Notes: generated by a model from the letters alone, not told the origin. A stretch of DNA of 64,000 nucleotides from Spironucleus salmonicida (GCA_000497125.2 CM035317.1:1204001-1268000); one strand, 5' to 3'. Counted from the first letter of the stretch, positions 21,499-35,241 are shown. Translations and numbers: made by a program.

Positions 21499-22986
21499 TC
21501 ATAATAAAATTTCTGCAAAGGTTCCACTACCCCCGACTGGATACTCGCTTTATTCCTTATTACTCAATAAGCCTTTCACCTCATTAATTTTATTCTAAAT
21601 TCCACTAATTACACCGTCTTCACAATCCAAGTCAAATTCATTTTCCCGCTCAACTATCTCACCTCGTCCTTCAGTTACCCCATTGATACCACTAAACTCC
21701 TTATATTTTGTTGGCTAAAACCTAAAAATACAAGGTCCATCATCAGTTTTAACGCACACTGTCAGTACAGGATGCGTTCGATGCAAATTAACCTGTTTTT
21801 TCTGAATTTTTAAGACCTGGAACGGCCGAATCGATGCAGAAATTATTGGAAGGTTCAAATTTGTGATTTCGTAATACGCATTCGTCTAATAAAGTAGGGC
21901 ATTTAAAACCAGTTATTCGGTGCAAAGCGCAAAAGTCTGTGAGAATTCGCTTCGAAACAGCGCTAATGTTTTCAAATTGATATCCTTTTTCAAAGTGGTC
22001 TGCTAGTGAGGAGGTTTGAAGACGACAATTCGCTATGATTCATCTTCAAAATATTTTTAAAGTGGAAACTCAAAATTAAAATCAAATTAATCCAATATTT
22101 TTTTATAACCTTTTATTTCTTCCATTATTTCACTAAAACTGTCAAAATTTGCATACTAAATTATTATATCACAGAACTCACGCTTTCCATATTGGCATAA
22201 TAGTAACATGCCATCCTCTTCACGTGGTGTAATTCCTGTAAGCTACTAAATAATCTCCGCTGCCCCTGACTCGAATCCGTCTACCTTGAGCATATTCCGT
22301 GTATAAAGTGTTGCCTTAGAGTCTATTTTTTCTAAATTTTAAAATGTTGGCATTTGTACTTTGTCATCAAAAGAAGTTTTACAGTCGAAAATAGTCTAAA
22401 AGACGAATGTATTTTCCACATTTAAATAAATAAATATAACATTAATGAATTAGACGATAAGAATATTATTAGAAAGAGCAAAATCGGTTGGAAAATGGGG
22501 TAGAGGAGGGGCCATTTTTAATGAAGTAATATTGTTGTTGATAATCTAGTTCCACTAGCCAGACGGTGTTACAAAAATACCCTAAAACGATGTTTTTGCT
22601 AATTATGTACATCTAAAAAGTGAGTTATCGTCAATTAATACCGTATGAATGCAAGTTAAGGTCTGTGGTTGAATCAAGCCGTTAATAAAATGGGTGGATT
22701 CATTTGTGCTAAAATAGGCAATTTTATTTAGCTACCTCACCAGTATCGTATTAAAATGAGTAGTATATAGTTAATCTATTTTTGTGCGCTCGCCTGTATA
22801 AAAGCAGTTAAGTGGTGCAAGTGGATATGAAAAAGTAAAAATATGGCCATCGAAGGTCCCTACGAAAGTATAATGAGAACCCTCTGAAAGAGTAATTACT
22901 GATGGTTCATGATCGGTAAGAGTTGATTTTAGGTACGCACAGTGCGTAGCATGTGGTGAGATTGTATCATGATACGTCTCTGACAT
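21499..22986 (-). CDS. Hypothetical beta-rich protein, 495 aa
   Basis: ATG at 22986 to TGA at 21499-21501, 496 codons with many in-frame TAR. The N-terminal 330 residues have short alternating hydrophobic strands with turns (HYTFVGTFDGHIFTFSYPLA, IAYFSTNESTHFINGL), a pattern like a WD40/beta-propeller but without clear GH-WD signatures. A helical stretch follows (FSEIMEEIKGYKKILDQFDF), then more strands and an acidic tail. No signal peptide or membrane segment. A propeller adaptor is a reasonable guess. TATATTAATAATTATATATTAATG lies upstream; a shorter form of this element precedes many genes here. Confidence 0.8.
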
Positions 22987-23181
22987 TTAATTTTTCAATC
23001 ATAACATTAATATATAATTATTAATATATAAGTTTACTAATTCATAATAATATTTTTATATAATTAAAAAGTTAAATCTATTCTACAAATCTGGATATAT
23101 TAATATGATAGGTAATATAACATATTAAAAAAATGAAACATAGTTTTTTCACGTAGCATAAGTTACCCTTACTTTCTAAAA

Positions 23182-23565
23182 ATGTCTTATTTAAGAATAT
23201 TTAAAGACCAGATTATTAATTTAAAGTATTGTCGCCTTATTTATTAGAAAGAGAAAATGATTTTCAGAAGCATGAATATGAAAAGGTTTAGCTAGAAAAC
23301 CGCTTAATCTAAAAAAGAACACTATAAGAGGTCAGGAGATGTGAGTAAAATCCGCTATATGGCTTTCCTTAAGAACCATCTTATAAGTCACTTTCAGAGT
23401 ATTATCTTGTAAATAATAATTTTAAAAAAGATTGGGTACAATTTAAGTTTGATAACAACTTTTTCTATAAATTTTTATGGTAAACCTTTTTAAGATTAAA
23501 AAAAGAAATTTTAATGTAGGATAATTTAAAATTAAATAAAAAATCAAAAAATCGGATTATCATGA
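23182..23565 (+). CDS. Doubtful Lys/Ile-rich ORF, 127 aa
   Basis: The frame is open from ATG at 23182 to TGA at 23563-23565. Composition is Lys, Ile, Phe and Asn heavy, close to translated AT-rich DNA, so coding status is weak. It contains a segment (23341-23397) that begins GTGAGTAAAA and ends GTCACTTTCAG; this is 57 nt, a multiple of three, so splicing would keep the frame and give 108 residues. No family recognised. Confidence 0.3.
23341..23397 (+). other. Possible 57-nt in-frame intron
   Basis: The donor GAT|GTGAGTAAAA is the same as the donor at 8544, and the acceptor TCACTTTCAG resembles those at 8570 and 16908. The length is divisible by three, so the frame gives no evidence for or against splicing. 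Confidence 0.3.
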
Positions 23566-23965
23566 CTATGTCTGACTGAGTATATTTTAGAATATGATTT
23601 TATATCTTATGTTAACTTTGAGCAAAGTTAAAGTGGTATATATTATAGATTAATATCCTATCTATGAGCATATAAATAAATTGTATATTTAAATATAATA
23701 TTATGATAACTATAGAAACTATTCAAATAATTTTATAGTATTGTAGAGTGATATAATATATTAAGTATACACAAATCGTAAAGTATACATTATTCAGATT
23801 TGATAAATCTTCATTCACAAAGTTTATTTGTGAATTAATATATAAGTAATTTATAAATAAATAAAATTTCAATAAAATAAACAAATGTGATTTAATATAA
23901 ATCATATTATTATCATATATTAATAATGTATGGACTAAATCAGATAATACCCCTCCACCAAATAC
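23566..23965. other. AT-rich region upstream of MDH
   Basis: About 400 bp, extremely AT-rich, with ATATTATTATCATATATTAATAATG 40-60 nt before the MDH start and a C-rich CCCCTCCACC leader. Probable promoter; no gene recognised. Confidence 0.5.
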
Positions 23966-24937
<972 letters not shown>

Positions 24938-25000
24938 TACCTTTTGCATTATATAATTATAATTATATACTATTTTACCACTTCATTACCCTCTCCTACA

Positions 25001-27145
25001 ATGAAGCTCCCAATTACCAGAACTATCAAAATTACAAATTATCCTGACACAATTGAGCGTCCAGAACTATTTGCAGCTATATCTTAAATTCTTAGACCTG
25101 ATCGCCTCTATTATACTCCAAAATCATCGATAGCAGTATTCCAATTAGAATCAGAAAAAATAGACTTTTTGGAGTAAATAAAAACGTCTCCTATAGAACT
25201 TTTTGAGCATACTCTAAAAATTACAGATTATGAACTCGCTGCTCAGAAACCTACCATAGCTTCATAAAAACTTATTATTCCACTTTCGTTCAAAGATTCT
25301 AAAATACCTGAAAACCAGCATCAAAAAATGTTGTAAAGAGCCTGTAAAACTATAGATAATGTAAAAGTAGGCCCTTCTAAAGGTTATAATTTAGCAAAAG
25401 ACCTTCTCAAATCAAGTACTTATGAAATGGTAGTGTAACTGTAAAAAACAGCAACTGCTACTGAAGCTTTAAAATAGACGTAAACAATGCATAAATTTGC
25501 TAGAATTTATGGGACTAAGGATACGTAAATTATCATCCGTAATATTGGCATGACAACTACTTTTAGCCAATTTATGAGCATTTTTAGAAGTACATTCCAT
25601 TTTCCTACTAGAAAAGTTGTATTTAGCGGTAAAAAATGGGCAATTGTAACACTTTTTGATCGTTTAGATTCTGAAACATGTGTTAAATTAGCTAAAATTA
25701 AAATTAATGATGACACTTGCATTATAGATTTTTTAGGCGAAAATGAAACTAACATCGAAAATTAAGAAGAATTGGAGCATATTGAAGAAGATCACTCATT
25801 CGAAATTGTTGAGGATGAAGAAGAAGAAGAAGATAATTAAGCAGCTAAATCAGAATCCGAAGATTCTGAATCTGACGTTAAAATTTAGGTTTATGATCCG
25901 ACAAAGCCATTAGAAGATCAGTTAAAAGAACTTTCTAATTAGTAAACTTCAGAAGCACATTCAGAAGCAGTAAAAACTACTACAAGACCATAGCCTCAAC
26001 TATCTAAGTCAATCTAAGAGACAACACTTCCAAAACAACTTTTCATTTCCAACCTACCAATTTATCTTCCAAATTCTTTAACCAAATAACATACTGTGAA
26101 ATAAACGCTTAGGCGTCTAATTTTCAAATATTTTAGTCCTTTTGGTGTAATTGCTAGTGTTATAGTAACAGAAAAATCAGGAAATCTTAATGGCACAGCA
26201 TTTTTAACTTTTGAAGATGCCGATTCTGTTGAAAAAACTTTAGATCTCATTCGTTACATCTAATAATTTAAATCATAAGATACCTTAAAAACAGGTGTTG
26301 AATTAGGGAAAAACACGAATTTTGGATAGTAAATCAAGCAATACTGTAAAGAAAATGAAATTAAGCAAGTTCCATGGGAATTTTTAGACTTGAATTAAGG
26401 ATCATTCATCATAAACAGCTAAATTTTCTATGTATCGCGCGCACTCAGTAAAAATTCTCTTGATAAGAAATTACAGAATGAGAATATAAGGAACGAAGAT
26501 TTATATAAATTTTAAGCTAAAAACACTGGTTCTGGAGAAGAAAATAATGTGCCTCCATAAGATTTAGTCAAGCGAAATCTGTTATTTAAAGAGCTCAAAT
26601 TAAAATCACAAAATATCAATTTCCACTTTTCACCTACCAGAATTGTGGTCAAAAACCTGCCAAAAGATATGGATGAGCACGCATTTTGGCTGAGTATATA
26701 CAGATTTTATGCTTCGCGCAAGTTGATAGTGCCAGACGATACGTTCACCATTTCTGAAATGTAAAAACTGATGGATTTTAAGACTCGAAAACTTGAAAAC
26801 AAAGCATTTTACTTCATGATATAACAACTGAAAATCAGTGAAATTCGTCTTCCCAGAGAGGATACTAATACCTTTGATATGGCACGCTGCAAGAGGTTCG
26901 ACCTGCTGAAACGAATGGACGAACTTTCCGAATTGGGTTACTTTGAAAAAGCGACTAAATAAGTAGTTTTCTTAGAATTTGAGGATTCTAATGCCGCATG
27001 CGCTTTTTTTAAGCTAATTGACAATAATAGTTAGATTTTTGGAAGAAACAAAAGACCGATTCTCAGCTTTGCGGTTAGGGACGTTGGAAGGGAAAAGGGA
27101 AGGGATGGAAAAGGAGAGAAAAGAACTAAAGAAGATGAAAAGTGA
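25001..27145 (+). CDS. NOP4/RBM28-like protein with four RRMs
   Basis: 714 residues, ATG at 25001 to TGA at 27143-27145. RRM-like domains: degenerate at about 5-75 (RTIKITNYP), about 175-245 (TQIIIRNIG), about 345-425 (KQLFISNLP, with GTAFLTFEDADS as RNP1) and about 545-695 (TRIVVKNLP, with KQVVFLEFEDSNAA). An acidic Glu/Asp/Ser block lies between the second and third. The end of the last RRM, NKRPILSFAV, matches the RPI-EFA motif closing Nop4/RBM28, and a basic tail follows. Nop4 acts in the nucleolus in 60S rRNA processing. It follows MDH by 63 bp and converges on the transporter gene with 26 bp between stops. Another multi-RRM protein is possible. Confidence 0.65.
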
Positions 27146-27171
27146 GCATTTTTCACGAAAATAAGATTCAC

Positions 27172-28617
27172 TCATGGCCTGATTAGGCTATATAGCTGAC
27201 AGCTCATCGCAAGCACGTTAAGGCCTATTAAAACAAACGAAAAAACACTGAAAATTGCAGTTCTCAAAATGGGAAGTGGTTGTTATTAGACTTTTGCGGT
27301 CTCTATTTGAAGCAACTCATCTTTACTTCCGTTTTCATTGGCAGCTTATAGCTGATTTTCTTCATAATTGATTTCAGGAGACTCTTCTACAGAGTTATTG
27401 ATAGAGTCAGGAATATCAAGTACTATTCCTTATTTATACCATATCATTAGCCCACTCATTCCATATAGGAACATTCCTAGCAAGTTTGAAGTAAAAGATT
27501 GAATTTCGTCAATGGCACTCAAAAATGATGTTATTACAATACAAACTATGGTAACTGAAAATCCAATAATGTTATATTTTAAGTAGCCCTTAAATGTTGC
27601 CAAATCTGCATCAATTTTAAAGAATTAAATGATAGATCTGCGTATAGGATATAGCATGCAAGGGAATGATACAAAAACAACAATTGAAAATAGTAACATT
27701 ATGACTGTAGCCGTCTGATCTCCAGCAAAGGCCAATATAACATTAGAATTAATTTAAAAACATCCTGGATCAACTTAATTTCCACTGGCATCTCTGACAC
27801 AAGTAAAATCAAAAAAGAACAAAGAAAGAATACCAAAACCAGTATAAATACAAAAAGCCACTGGAATAGTGATATAAAAAACAGCCTATCTCATACGAAG
27901 TTTCATTTCAGGGACTGTAATATTAAAATCTTGAACATATTCACGCATTATGCAAGGAATTGATGCAGTCATTGAATAAAGACTCAGAAACATTGTTATA
28001 AAAGTAAAGGTTAAGATATAGTTATCGTTGGCAGGCCATACCTATAAAATTGGGGCTACATGATCTCTATTAAGGATCCTACCAGTAGCAAGCCAACTGA
28101 AAAATTGGCCAATAACGTATAATACCGTTAGGAATACAAAAAGAATACAGAAGCTACTGATAAAATTAAGAACTTTAATCGTTTTTAAAAGACTCAGTGG
28201 GAACATTACTAACAGTCCGCAAATAAACTTTAGACCAATTTACCAGGAGTTTTCGGTAAGCTAAGGAAGGTTAGCCCAAGTAGATATAGCCTAGCCTATA
28301 TTTCCAGCAGATACAGCGATATAACTGACTGGAAGTAGGCAGAAAATAATACTTAGATCAATGAGGAACGTCCAAAATCGTCCAAATTTAGCAGAAATCA
28401 TTGTAGTAAGCGTCGGTTGTGTGCATTTATTACGAGTATGCTCGTTTATAATTTAATGGAAAACGAAGCAAGAGAAAATAACGGCTGTCAAATTATATAA
28501 AACAAACCAAAATAAACCTATTCGTTATGCTACAATAGGAATAGATAGAAGTCCTGATCCAAAGCAGCAGTTAAGTAGTGTAGATGCAATTTAGAATTAA
28601 AGAGGCACTTTTCTCAT
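27172..28617 (-). CDS. Amino-acid transporter, AAAP family
   Basis: 481 residues, ATG at 28617 to TGA at 27172-27174, with about eleven membrane segments. The family signature is clear: STLLNCCFGSGLLSIPIVAQ in TM1, where the unwound G-x-G-LxxP motif binds substrate, then SLYSMTASIPCIMREY in the middle and SFPCMLYPIRRSI in a later helix. AAAP carriers move neutral amino acids with H+ or Na+ across plasma or lysosomal membranes. A long hydrophilic acidic loop before the last helix is unusual. The specificity cannot be read from sequence. Start chosen at the first ATG in frame before TM1. Confidence 0.87.
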
Positions 28618-29456
28618 AATATTAAGAAAAGATCTTTTAGAATTAGCATTGTAATATATTTATATGAATATTTATTAATTTTTTCGTAGATCTTTTTACA
28701 TTTGTTTCTATAAATTTTATCTACGAATATATATTAAAAAGTATACGACATCAGTTTAAAAAAGTTGTATAAATTATTATTATTCTAAATAAAATATATA
28801 ATTGATAAAACTTTGTAGTGCTTTCCTTAGTATACGATTTTTGAAAAATATATATTTAATGTTAATATATTCAATAATTCATATTATAGTAATTTGTAAA
28901 TAAACAGGTTGTTATTTATTGATAAAAATGAAAATAAGATTAGAATAGAATAAAAGTTTAAAATATTAAAAAAAGTAATATTAATAATACATGGTATATT
29001 ATAAATAGTTGCAAATTCTATAATTATTAAATATTTAAACATAATTAAACATATTATCGCACCTTGGCATAGATAAACTTGAATACTATACTACTATAAA
29101 TATACTTATGATTAACTTTTCATAAAGATAAAATAAAACCTATTAATAAATTATAATAGAATACCTATATTGCAAATTAAAATAAATTAGGTTATATCTA
29201 TATTGTTTCAGCAAATTTTGTTGTATTCATAATAGAAATTGAAAAAATAATAAAATTGTGGAACAATAGTATTTTCCTAACGAAGTATATAGTTTCCATA
29301 ACTCTTCATATTTTACTTTTTAAATACCGATGCATGGAAAGTCTCGTAATTATTAAAATTTTAATAATTTTATAGGAAGTGCATACAATGAAAGTGCTGT
29401 TTAAGATTAAATATTAATATATATTATCTTAAATAAACATATAGTTTATAATAAAT
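28618..29456. other. AT-rich intergenic region
   Basis: About 840 bp. Mostly A/T homopolymer and TATA-like strings, with no open frame of note and no RNA gene. Confidence 0.55.
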
Positions 29457-30608
29457 TCAAACAGTCACTATTTCAATTTTATTATCATGTGCAATAACTA
29501 ATTTATCGCCAGCTGAAGATACACCATGCACAACTGAAAAATCTACCTTGACATTATACGATATTTCAGATATAACCATAACTTATTTAGTAGATACTAT
29601 GCATAGCGATGAGTTAACTACGACTGCCTTGAAAATATTTTCTATTTCGTAATAGTCAATTATTTTACCTTCAAAAGAAACAATATACACCTGATTTTAT
29701 GTATATATTACAACTTTATTTTAATATATATGCATATTTTTAAATTAAAGCATCGATATAGGTAAAAACCATTTTACAAGTATGAAGCTTTCCATAGGTA
29801 AAGTCTATGGCACTGCGCTAATGATAGAAATATCTTTTGGTAATATCTGTGCATAGAGTAAGCCTGTATCTAGTGCAACTAGAAGAGCACTCTACTCTAT
29901 TTTTATACTTATAATGCAGTTAGACTCTATAATATCGTTAAAATTAATTGTAATAGCGCATACATTTCCTTTAATTTTTAGTGTATTATCGCACCAATAA
30001 TATTTTGTAGTATTATATATAAGAAATCCATCTATTTGTTACTTATCATATTCATTAATGATATAATCATTTCCAATTTTTTATAAAAATTTGGCAGCAC
30101 CTTTTCTTTTAACAGGTTTTTAATCAATCATTTCACAACCAGGGAATCCAAAAACTTGAACTTAATATTTAAAAAGTGATACAAGTTAATTATTTGAGAC
30201 AGAGAAAAGCTCTGAGGTAGCCCTAAAAATAAACCGTAGTTAATCATGAATTGCAACAAATACTCGCAAAGAATCTTATTACCTAACGAATATATAGTAC
30301 ATGTTTGCTATCTTCAATGTATCAAATTACTCTACTTAAGAAAACTGTGCTATAAAGGTAGCGGATGGTATAGATTTTAATGGCATTTACTTACTTTGTA
30401 TTTAGTTTTATAACAAAATTGGTTATGGTAGTAATTTCTATTACAGAATTGAATGATAAAGACCTTTTTAAACCAATTTACGCAGCAAATTTTTCTATGA
30501 TTTGTAATTTGTAACCTAGGCTTCATGTGAAAATTAGAACAATGTTCTATCATAACCTGACTCAGACAAATAGTCCACAATAAGTTTATTTACGTCAGAT
30601 GGTGACAT
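29457..30608 (-). CDS. LisH-domain protein, TBL1/Sif2-like
   Basis: 383 residues, ATG at 30608 to TGA at 29457-29459. The N-terminus SDVNKLIVDYLSESGYDRTL is a LisH dimerisation motif, and the following LLRKLVQKGLYHSIL resembles the F-box-like element after LisH in TBL1. The rest is strand-rich with weak WD-like repeats (VVIYTQNQVYIVSFEGKIID), lacking clean GH...WD pairs. In other eukaryotes TBL1/Sif2 proteins sit in histone deacetylase co-repressor complexes; other LisH-propeller proteins act at microtubules. The LisH is well supported, the TBL1 link less so. Confidence 0.68.
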
Positions 30609-30760
30609 CAGTGAAGATCTAAAAATATTGCTTAACTACATTATTTACAGTGGAAAGTAAATATTAATAAAAATATAGTAATATATAACTATTTACTTTT
30701 TTTGCATCTTCATTATTTAATCAAGAGATCATCTTAAGTTATCTAAAATGGTGCAAAGAT

Positions 30761-31180
30761 ATGGAATTAGATTGTATGACAAGTACAATTTCCGAAATAT
30801 AGTATAAACTGGTCAAATATATTAATAATATTTTATAAGATTAATCATATAATTATCCCTTTCCGCAAATTATGGATTAATGCTAAGTTGAGTAAACGAT
30901 TTCTAGAATCACTTAACTACCTGGAGTTTAAGGAATATTAGTATTATTAGATGATGGTTAAGTTCTGCGTACCACTTTTGATGAAGAAATGACTTAAAAA
31001 TATACTCGTTTAATACTTCAATTTGCGCTTTTAGCTATTGCATCAATACGCGATGCAGATCCATAAAATGAATTAAATTATTGTAGGGTTAGAAGTGATA
31101 AAAGGGAAATTGTTGTAATTCCAGACTAAAAATGGTTCATTGTAGTGGTTAGCAATATGGATGCAGAGTTCAGGTAGTGA
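30761..31180 (+). CDS. Roadblock/LC7 dynein light chain
   Basis: 139 residues, ATG at 30761 to TGA at 31178-31180. Residues about 45-139 match DYNLRB: GVQGILVLLDDGQVLRTTFD, then YTRLILQFALLAIASIRDAD, then ELNYCRVRSDKREIVVIPDQ and KWFIVVVS. Human counterparts read IVNAEGIPIRTTLD and TFLRIRSKKHEIMVAPD. The family dimerises on dynein intermediate chains in cytoplasmic and axonemal dynein and in retrograde IFT. The first 40 residues are an extra helical extension (YKLVKYINNILQDQSYN). An ATG at 30748 lies in another frame. Divergent from the LisH gene, with 150 bp between starts. Confidence 0.87.
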
Positions 31181-31250
31181 ATTTGTTTCAAAAATGTACT
31201 ATTTTATTTTAGATATTATATATTTGTGTTTATTATTTCATTTCACACTA

Positions 31251-31499
31251 ATGGGTTCTTGTTAGTAAATCAATGTGAACACGGCAGGCTAAATGTAATA
31301 ACTAGAGGACTACAATTCATACTAACTAGAGTAATAACTAGAGAAAAAAGATACATTATTCATGAAGCTTCAAAATAACTCCAGTGCTATACCAGAACTG
31401 CATCTTGATTTAGAGTTATCAGACGTTTAAACTGGTGACACAGAATAGATAAATAATGATTTTTAAGGTCTGATTAATCAGTATTTATCAGTAGAGTGA
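31251..31499 (+). CDS. Small MGSC protein, probably acylated, 82 aa
   Basis: ATG at 31251 to TGA at 31497-31499. MGSCQQ fits N-myristoylation at Gly2 with palmitoylation at Cys4. A Gln/Glu-rich helical segment follows (MQQLEDYNSYQLEQQLEKKD), then an acidic tail. No domain recognised. It resembles LAMTOR1 only in being a short acylated acidic protein, which is too little for an assignment. It converges with another MGC gene (31532-32050), with 32 bp between stops. Confidence 0.55.
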
Positions 31500-31531
31500 G
31501 TCCTAAATAAATTCTCTCAATATATTAGTAT

Positions 31532-32050
31532 TCAGTCAATATCAACCTCCACAAGGTTATAGTCATGTTACTGCCCTACCTTTTGGCTAGATAAAATGTA
31601 ATCTGTTATTTATAAATTCTAAAACTAGTCCAAATCTAGCACTGATGCACAATTCTGTTCGAGAACTAATAACTAATGCTTTTCTTCGAATTCTTGAGAT
31701 TATAATGTCTTTTAATTCAAATTTGGCACTGAATACTATATTTATGTTGTTTCTGCACTTGGAATTTCCGGTTCTATCACCATCTCTATATCGGAAATTG
31801 AACAAATTGTATCGTGTTCCCAAATATTAGATTCAGCAAAAGGAGAGTCTAAATCAAAGTCTAGAGGAACTTAATCTATTTTTCGTTTCTAACCTATCAT
31901 TAGTTAGAGTTTATCTAAAACTTACCACTAGGCTTCTGTAACCTTTTTATCCTCTTAGCTAGTCGATATATGAGAGTTGAAAGCATTCATCATTGCCGAG
32001 TCCTTAGAGTGTTCTAATTCGTTTTACTTAGATGGGCTTACGCACCCCAT
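31532..32050 (-). CDS. MGC-type acylated protein, 172 aa
   Basis: ATG at 32050 to TGA at 31532-31534, 173 codons. MGCVSPSK carries the G2/C3 dual acylation signal with Ser6 as in the myristoylation consensus. The body is acidic and helical with no membrane span (EDKKVTEAQWQVLDKLQLMI, VPLDFDLDSPFAESNIW). Probably a peripheral protein of the plasma or flagellar membrane, inferred from the N-terminus alone. No family recognised. Confidence 0.7.
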
Positions 32051-32146
32051 TTTCTATCATATGAGTATTATATAAATTTATAGATGTTTAATAAATATTT
32101 AATATTGACCTTTAATATAATGTTGATTATAACTAATAATGAAATT

Positions 32147-34450
32147 TCACTATTCCAAAAGTGCATATTTTAATCCACCAATATCTTGATTAATATCCTA
32201 AATAGTTTCTCTTTGAAACTCAATAACTCTTCCGTATAACTTACATTATTGAACTTTATGCATATTTTTAAAAGGATAAAATAGAAGCATTTCTATATCA
32301 TTTTCATTTTGAGCCTAGCTTAATGCCTTATTAACGGATGTTTACCCCAAGCTCAATAGCTTGCTCAAAATTATATATATATGTTTACTATCACATAAAG
32401 ATATTAATCTTTTGATGTCCTTTTAAATTTAAATTTTTTCTAAAACTAGATCAAACACATCTTAAAATTCATATCTACAATTAGCCAAAAATGTGTAGTT
32501 CTATATCTAAATTTATTGATTACTAAAAATTTTAAGTAACTAAATCGATGGAAGGGAAAAATTTAGTTGATGAAAATTATCTAGAATTTCGCTAATTGAG
32601 TATTTTTTAATAAGCTTTTTAAGTTACTACTCTTCCATTTAACAGGGAATTTAATTCACTTCAAATACAAGAATTTTATTTTAGTTAAACTAGAATATTG
32701 AATTTTAATTTAAATGCTTAAAAAGATTAAAAATCGATAGGCCTGAAATTTATGGCAAAAATTCACGTTTTCGTTCAACAAAAGGTGTAAAGTTAGTCAT
32801 TATATATTCGTATGCTTTTTAAACACCATTATATACCTAGTTTGATGTAAAATATTTACTGTAAAAATTAGTTTCAGAATAATCGATTTGGCTAAAAGCA
32901 GCTTTATATAATTTCTTTAAGCTACTATATTTATCACATAGTAATAAAATATACTTCAATAATATATATTAATTCTTTGTTTCGAATTCACCTGTAAATA
33001 GAACCAAAATAAAGCATATTCCATTGCAAAGTACATATTTTTCATCATTTTCACCTAGAAATTCTCCTATTTAAAGTGGAACAACGATATTTTTTAACTC
33101 GTCAAAGTTTTCATTTTCAATATTCTAGAAACAATTTAATAGTTCTTCATCAATTTTTGCACGCATATTAGGATGGAACAGTGTGTAAAATTAATTTGAG
33201 ATGAAAGATTGAGCTGAGAGCTAAACGCGAACCTAATTGATTAAATCTATCAAAACTTGTAAAGATTTTCTACCTTCTACAGGTATAAGTTCAGTGTATT
33301 ACTCTAAAAATAATATTAATATATTGTCATTTAAAATTGTTACTTTTTCTGTTTAAACATGAAATTTATGTTTCAAACTATGTTTTTTACATAGTTGAGC
33401 AACAATTTATTCAGGATAGCTAGATTTAATTATTATGAATAATTCATTTAACTCAACAAAATCACCCGCTACCGCACGTTCTAATGCTCGAAATGTAGTT
33501 AAAATTGGGTTTTTCCACGTCTATTATAGCGGGAAAATAAAATTTTTAGATTAAAAATCTGATTTTTCTTATTCAGTGCACTGCATCATAAAGAGACCCT
33601 TTAAAATATTATTTGGACAACCCTTATTTGCTTAAATTAATACACTTTTCGGGACATATTCACGTGCGTTCTAGATAAAATACTGATATTTTCGGCCCAT
33701 AAAGCAATAATAAACCACTTATTTCAAAGTCATCTACATATTATATGATTTTTACGTCATTATAGTACCGTAAAAACAATTTTCAAATGATTAAGCGTAA
33801 AAATCAGTTTGAAGTAAACCCATTCGTGCATAGCATTCTTTAATTTTTTAAAACACTTTAATACTATAAAGGCCTTCTAAGGCTTGTATTTCCGGGAGTT
33901 TTAAATTTATTTCAGGAGATGAACTCAGTAATTGAACCAAAGTGACAAAAAGAGCACAAAAAGCGTCCTATTTATTTGTTATTTCTTCTTTTAAAATTGA
34001 ATCATTGAGATATTCAATGTCTTCAAGAGTAGAAGGAAGATTTCTAATCCAAAAAGCTGATTTTTACTGAAGAAGTGGGATAAAATCAAATGAACGATGA
34101 TTTTGACTGATTTTTTCTTTTAAAAGAAGCACATTTCCAGGAGACTAATTTAAGAAGCTGAATATCTGTGGGTTTATTTTAAAATTTGCATATAAAAATG
34201 CATATTTTGTAGTATTAAACCTGCTGAAATTTATAATAATTGAAGATGCATTAAATGTAGAAGGATATACCGAAGTAAAAAATTTACATATTTATTACTA
34301 TAAAGTAATAGAATCAAATTATTAAAAATTTTAAGGAGATAGTTTTTACAAAAAATTTAATGAAAGAGGTGGAAGTTTGTTAAAAAAAGTTAATCTGGAG
34401 AGTAATATGTTAATTAAGTCTCTAAATTGATTCTTATTTTAGAGTTCCAT
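32147..34450 (-). CDS. Large all-helical protein, 767 aa
   Basis: ATG at 34450 to TGA at 32147-32149, 768 codons without a break, many Gln as TAA. Secondary structure is helical throughout with no low-complexity, signal peptide or TM helix (FRDLINILLSRLTFFNKLPP, AFCALFVTLVQLLSS, DIKRLISLCDSKHIYIILSK). A HEAT-like or vesicle-coat/tether solenoid is a reasonable shape prediction. No signature motif seen. AT-rich. An overlapping minus-strand frame (33925-34566) is rejected because its translation is Phe/Leu/Ser noise. Confidence 0.82.
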
Positions 34451-35241
34451 TTATTTGTAGGATGTATGGATAAATTAAATAATGAGCTGTTTCTAAGATT
34501 GAAAATCATCTTCTGGTTTTTTGAGTATTGTTTAAAGAAGTTTGAAAATAGAATCTAGATGTTCATGCTAGAAAAAAGAAAACAAGGATAGGTCGGGAAT
34601 TGATCCAGGATGTGTTGCATAATAAGTAGAAGCTTCTAGCTTTTAATGCATTGTTAACTGTAAATCTTTTTATTACATTATATTAAAGTTATTAGGTAGG
34701 TGTATGATAGTAAGAATAAATAGTTATATTTAATTTAGTGAATATTATTGCAACTCATAGAAAGAGTTTGAAAAAATATTGGCAGCTAATGGAAGTGATA
34801 TTATTTCATTTTTAAGTTACATTATAATTTATTATGATGGATTATTAGCAAAAAATGTTTATACTAAATGGTTAATTCTATCTGTTTAAAGCTACTCTTA
34901 ATCCATCTTTTTAAGAAGTGAAAAATAAAATTTATATTATTATATTAATAATAATGTGAGGATAAAATTACTTTTCATTTTTCCTTTCTTTTAAGATGTA
35001 AGAGTTTTTCTTATCATCGATCTATGATTAAAACTTGACTTTCTGATAATGATGAGCTTGTCATAGTTACTATGAGTATTCAATTATATTTTTATTATTT
35101 TAATTTACTTATATGTAAGCTATTCATGTCGAAAATGTATCTATTAATTTTTTATATAAGTATTAATTAGGATAATTAGTAATTTTATATGTTTTGAATT
35201 TTATATAGTATTATATATAAGAATATAAATCATGAATTAAA
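34451..35241. other. Intergenic region with a tRNA-like remnant
   Basis: About 790 bp. Around 34590-34660 the minus strand has a T-arm-like GGATCAATTCC and an anticodon-loop-like CTTATTA, but the acceptor halves do not pair. The rest is AT-rich with TATTATATATAAG 25-40 nt before the next start. No functional gene supported. Confidence 0.4.

Noticed and set aside
23723-23905. Minus-strand Tyr/Ile-rich ORF before MDH
   Set aside because: Composition matches translated AT-rich spacer and it occupies the probable MDH promoter.
33925-34566. Minus-strand frame of 213 codons overlapping the 767-aa helical gene
   Set aside because: Its translation is Phe/Leu/Ser-heavy noise, while the overlapping frame continues for 768 codons with ordinary composition.
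34580-34665. tRNA-like sequence on the minus strand (T-arm-like GGATCAATTCC, loop CTTATTA)
   Set aside because: The acceptor halves do not pair, the anticodon and T stems have mismatches and the T-loop lacks TTC. At best a degraded tRNA.
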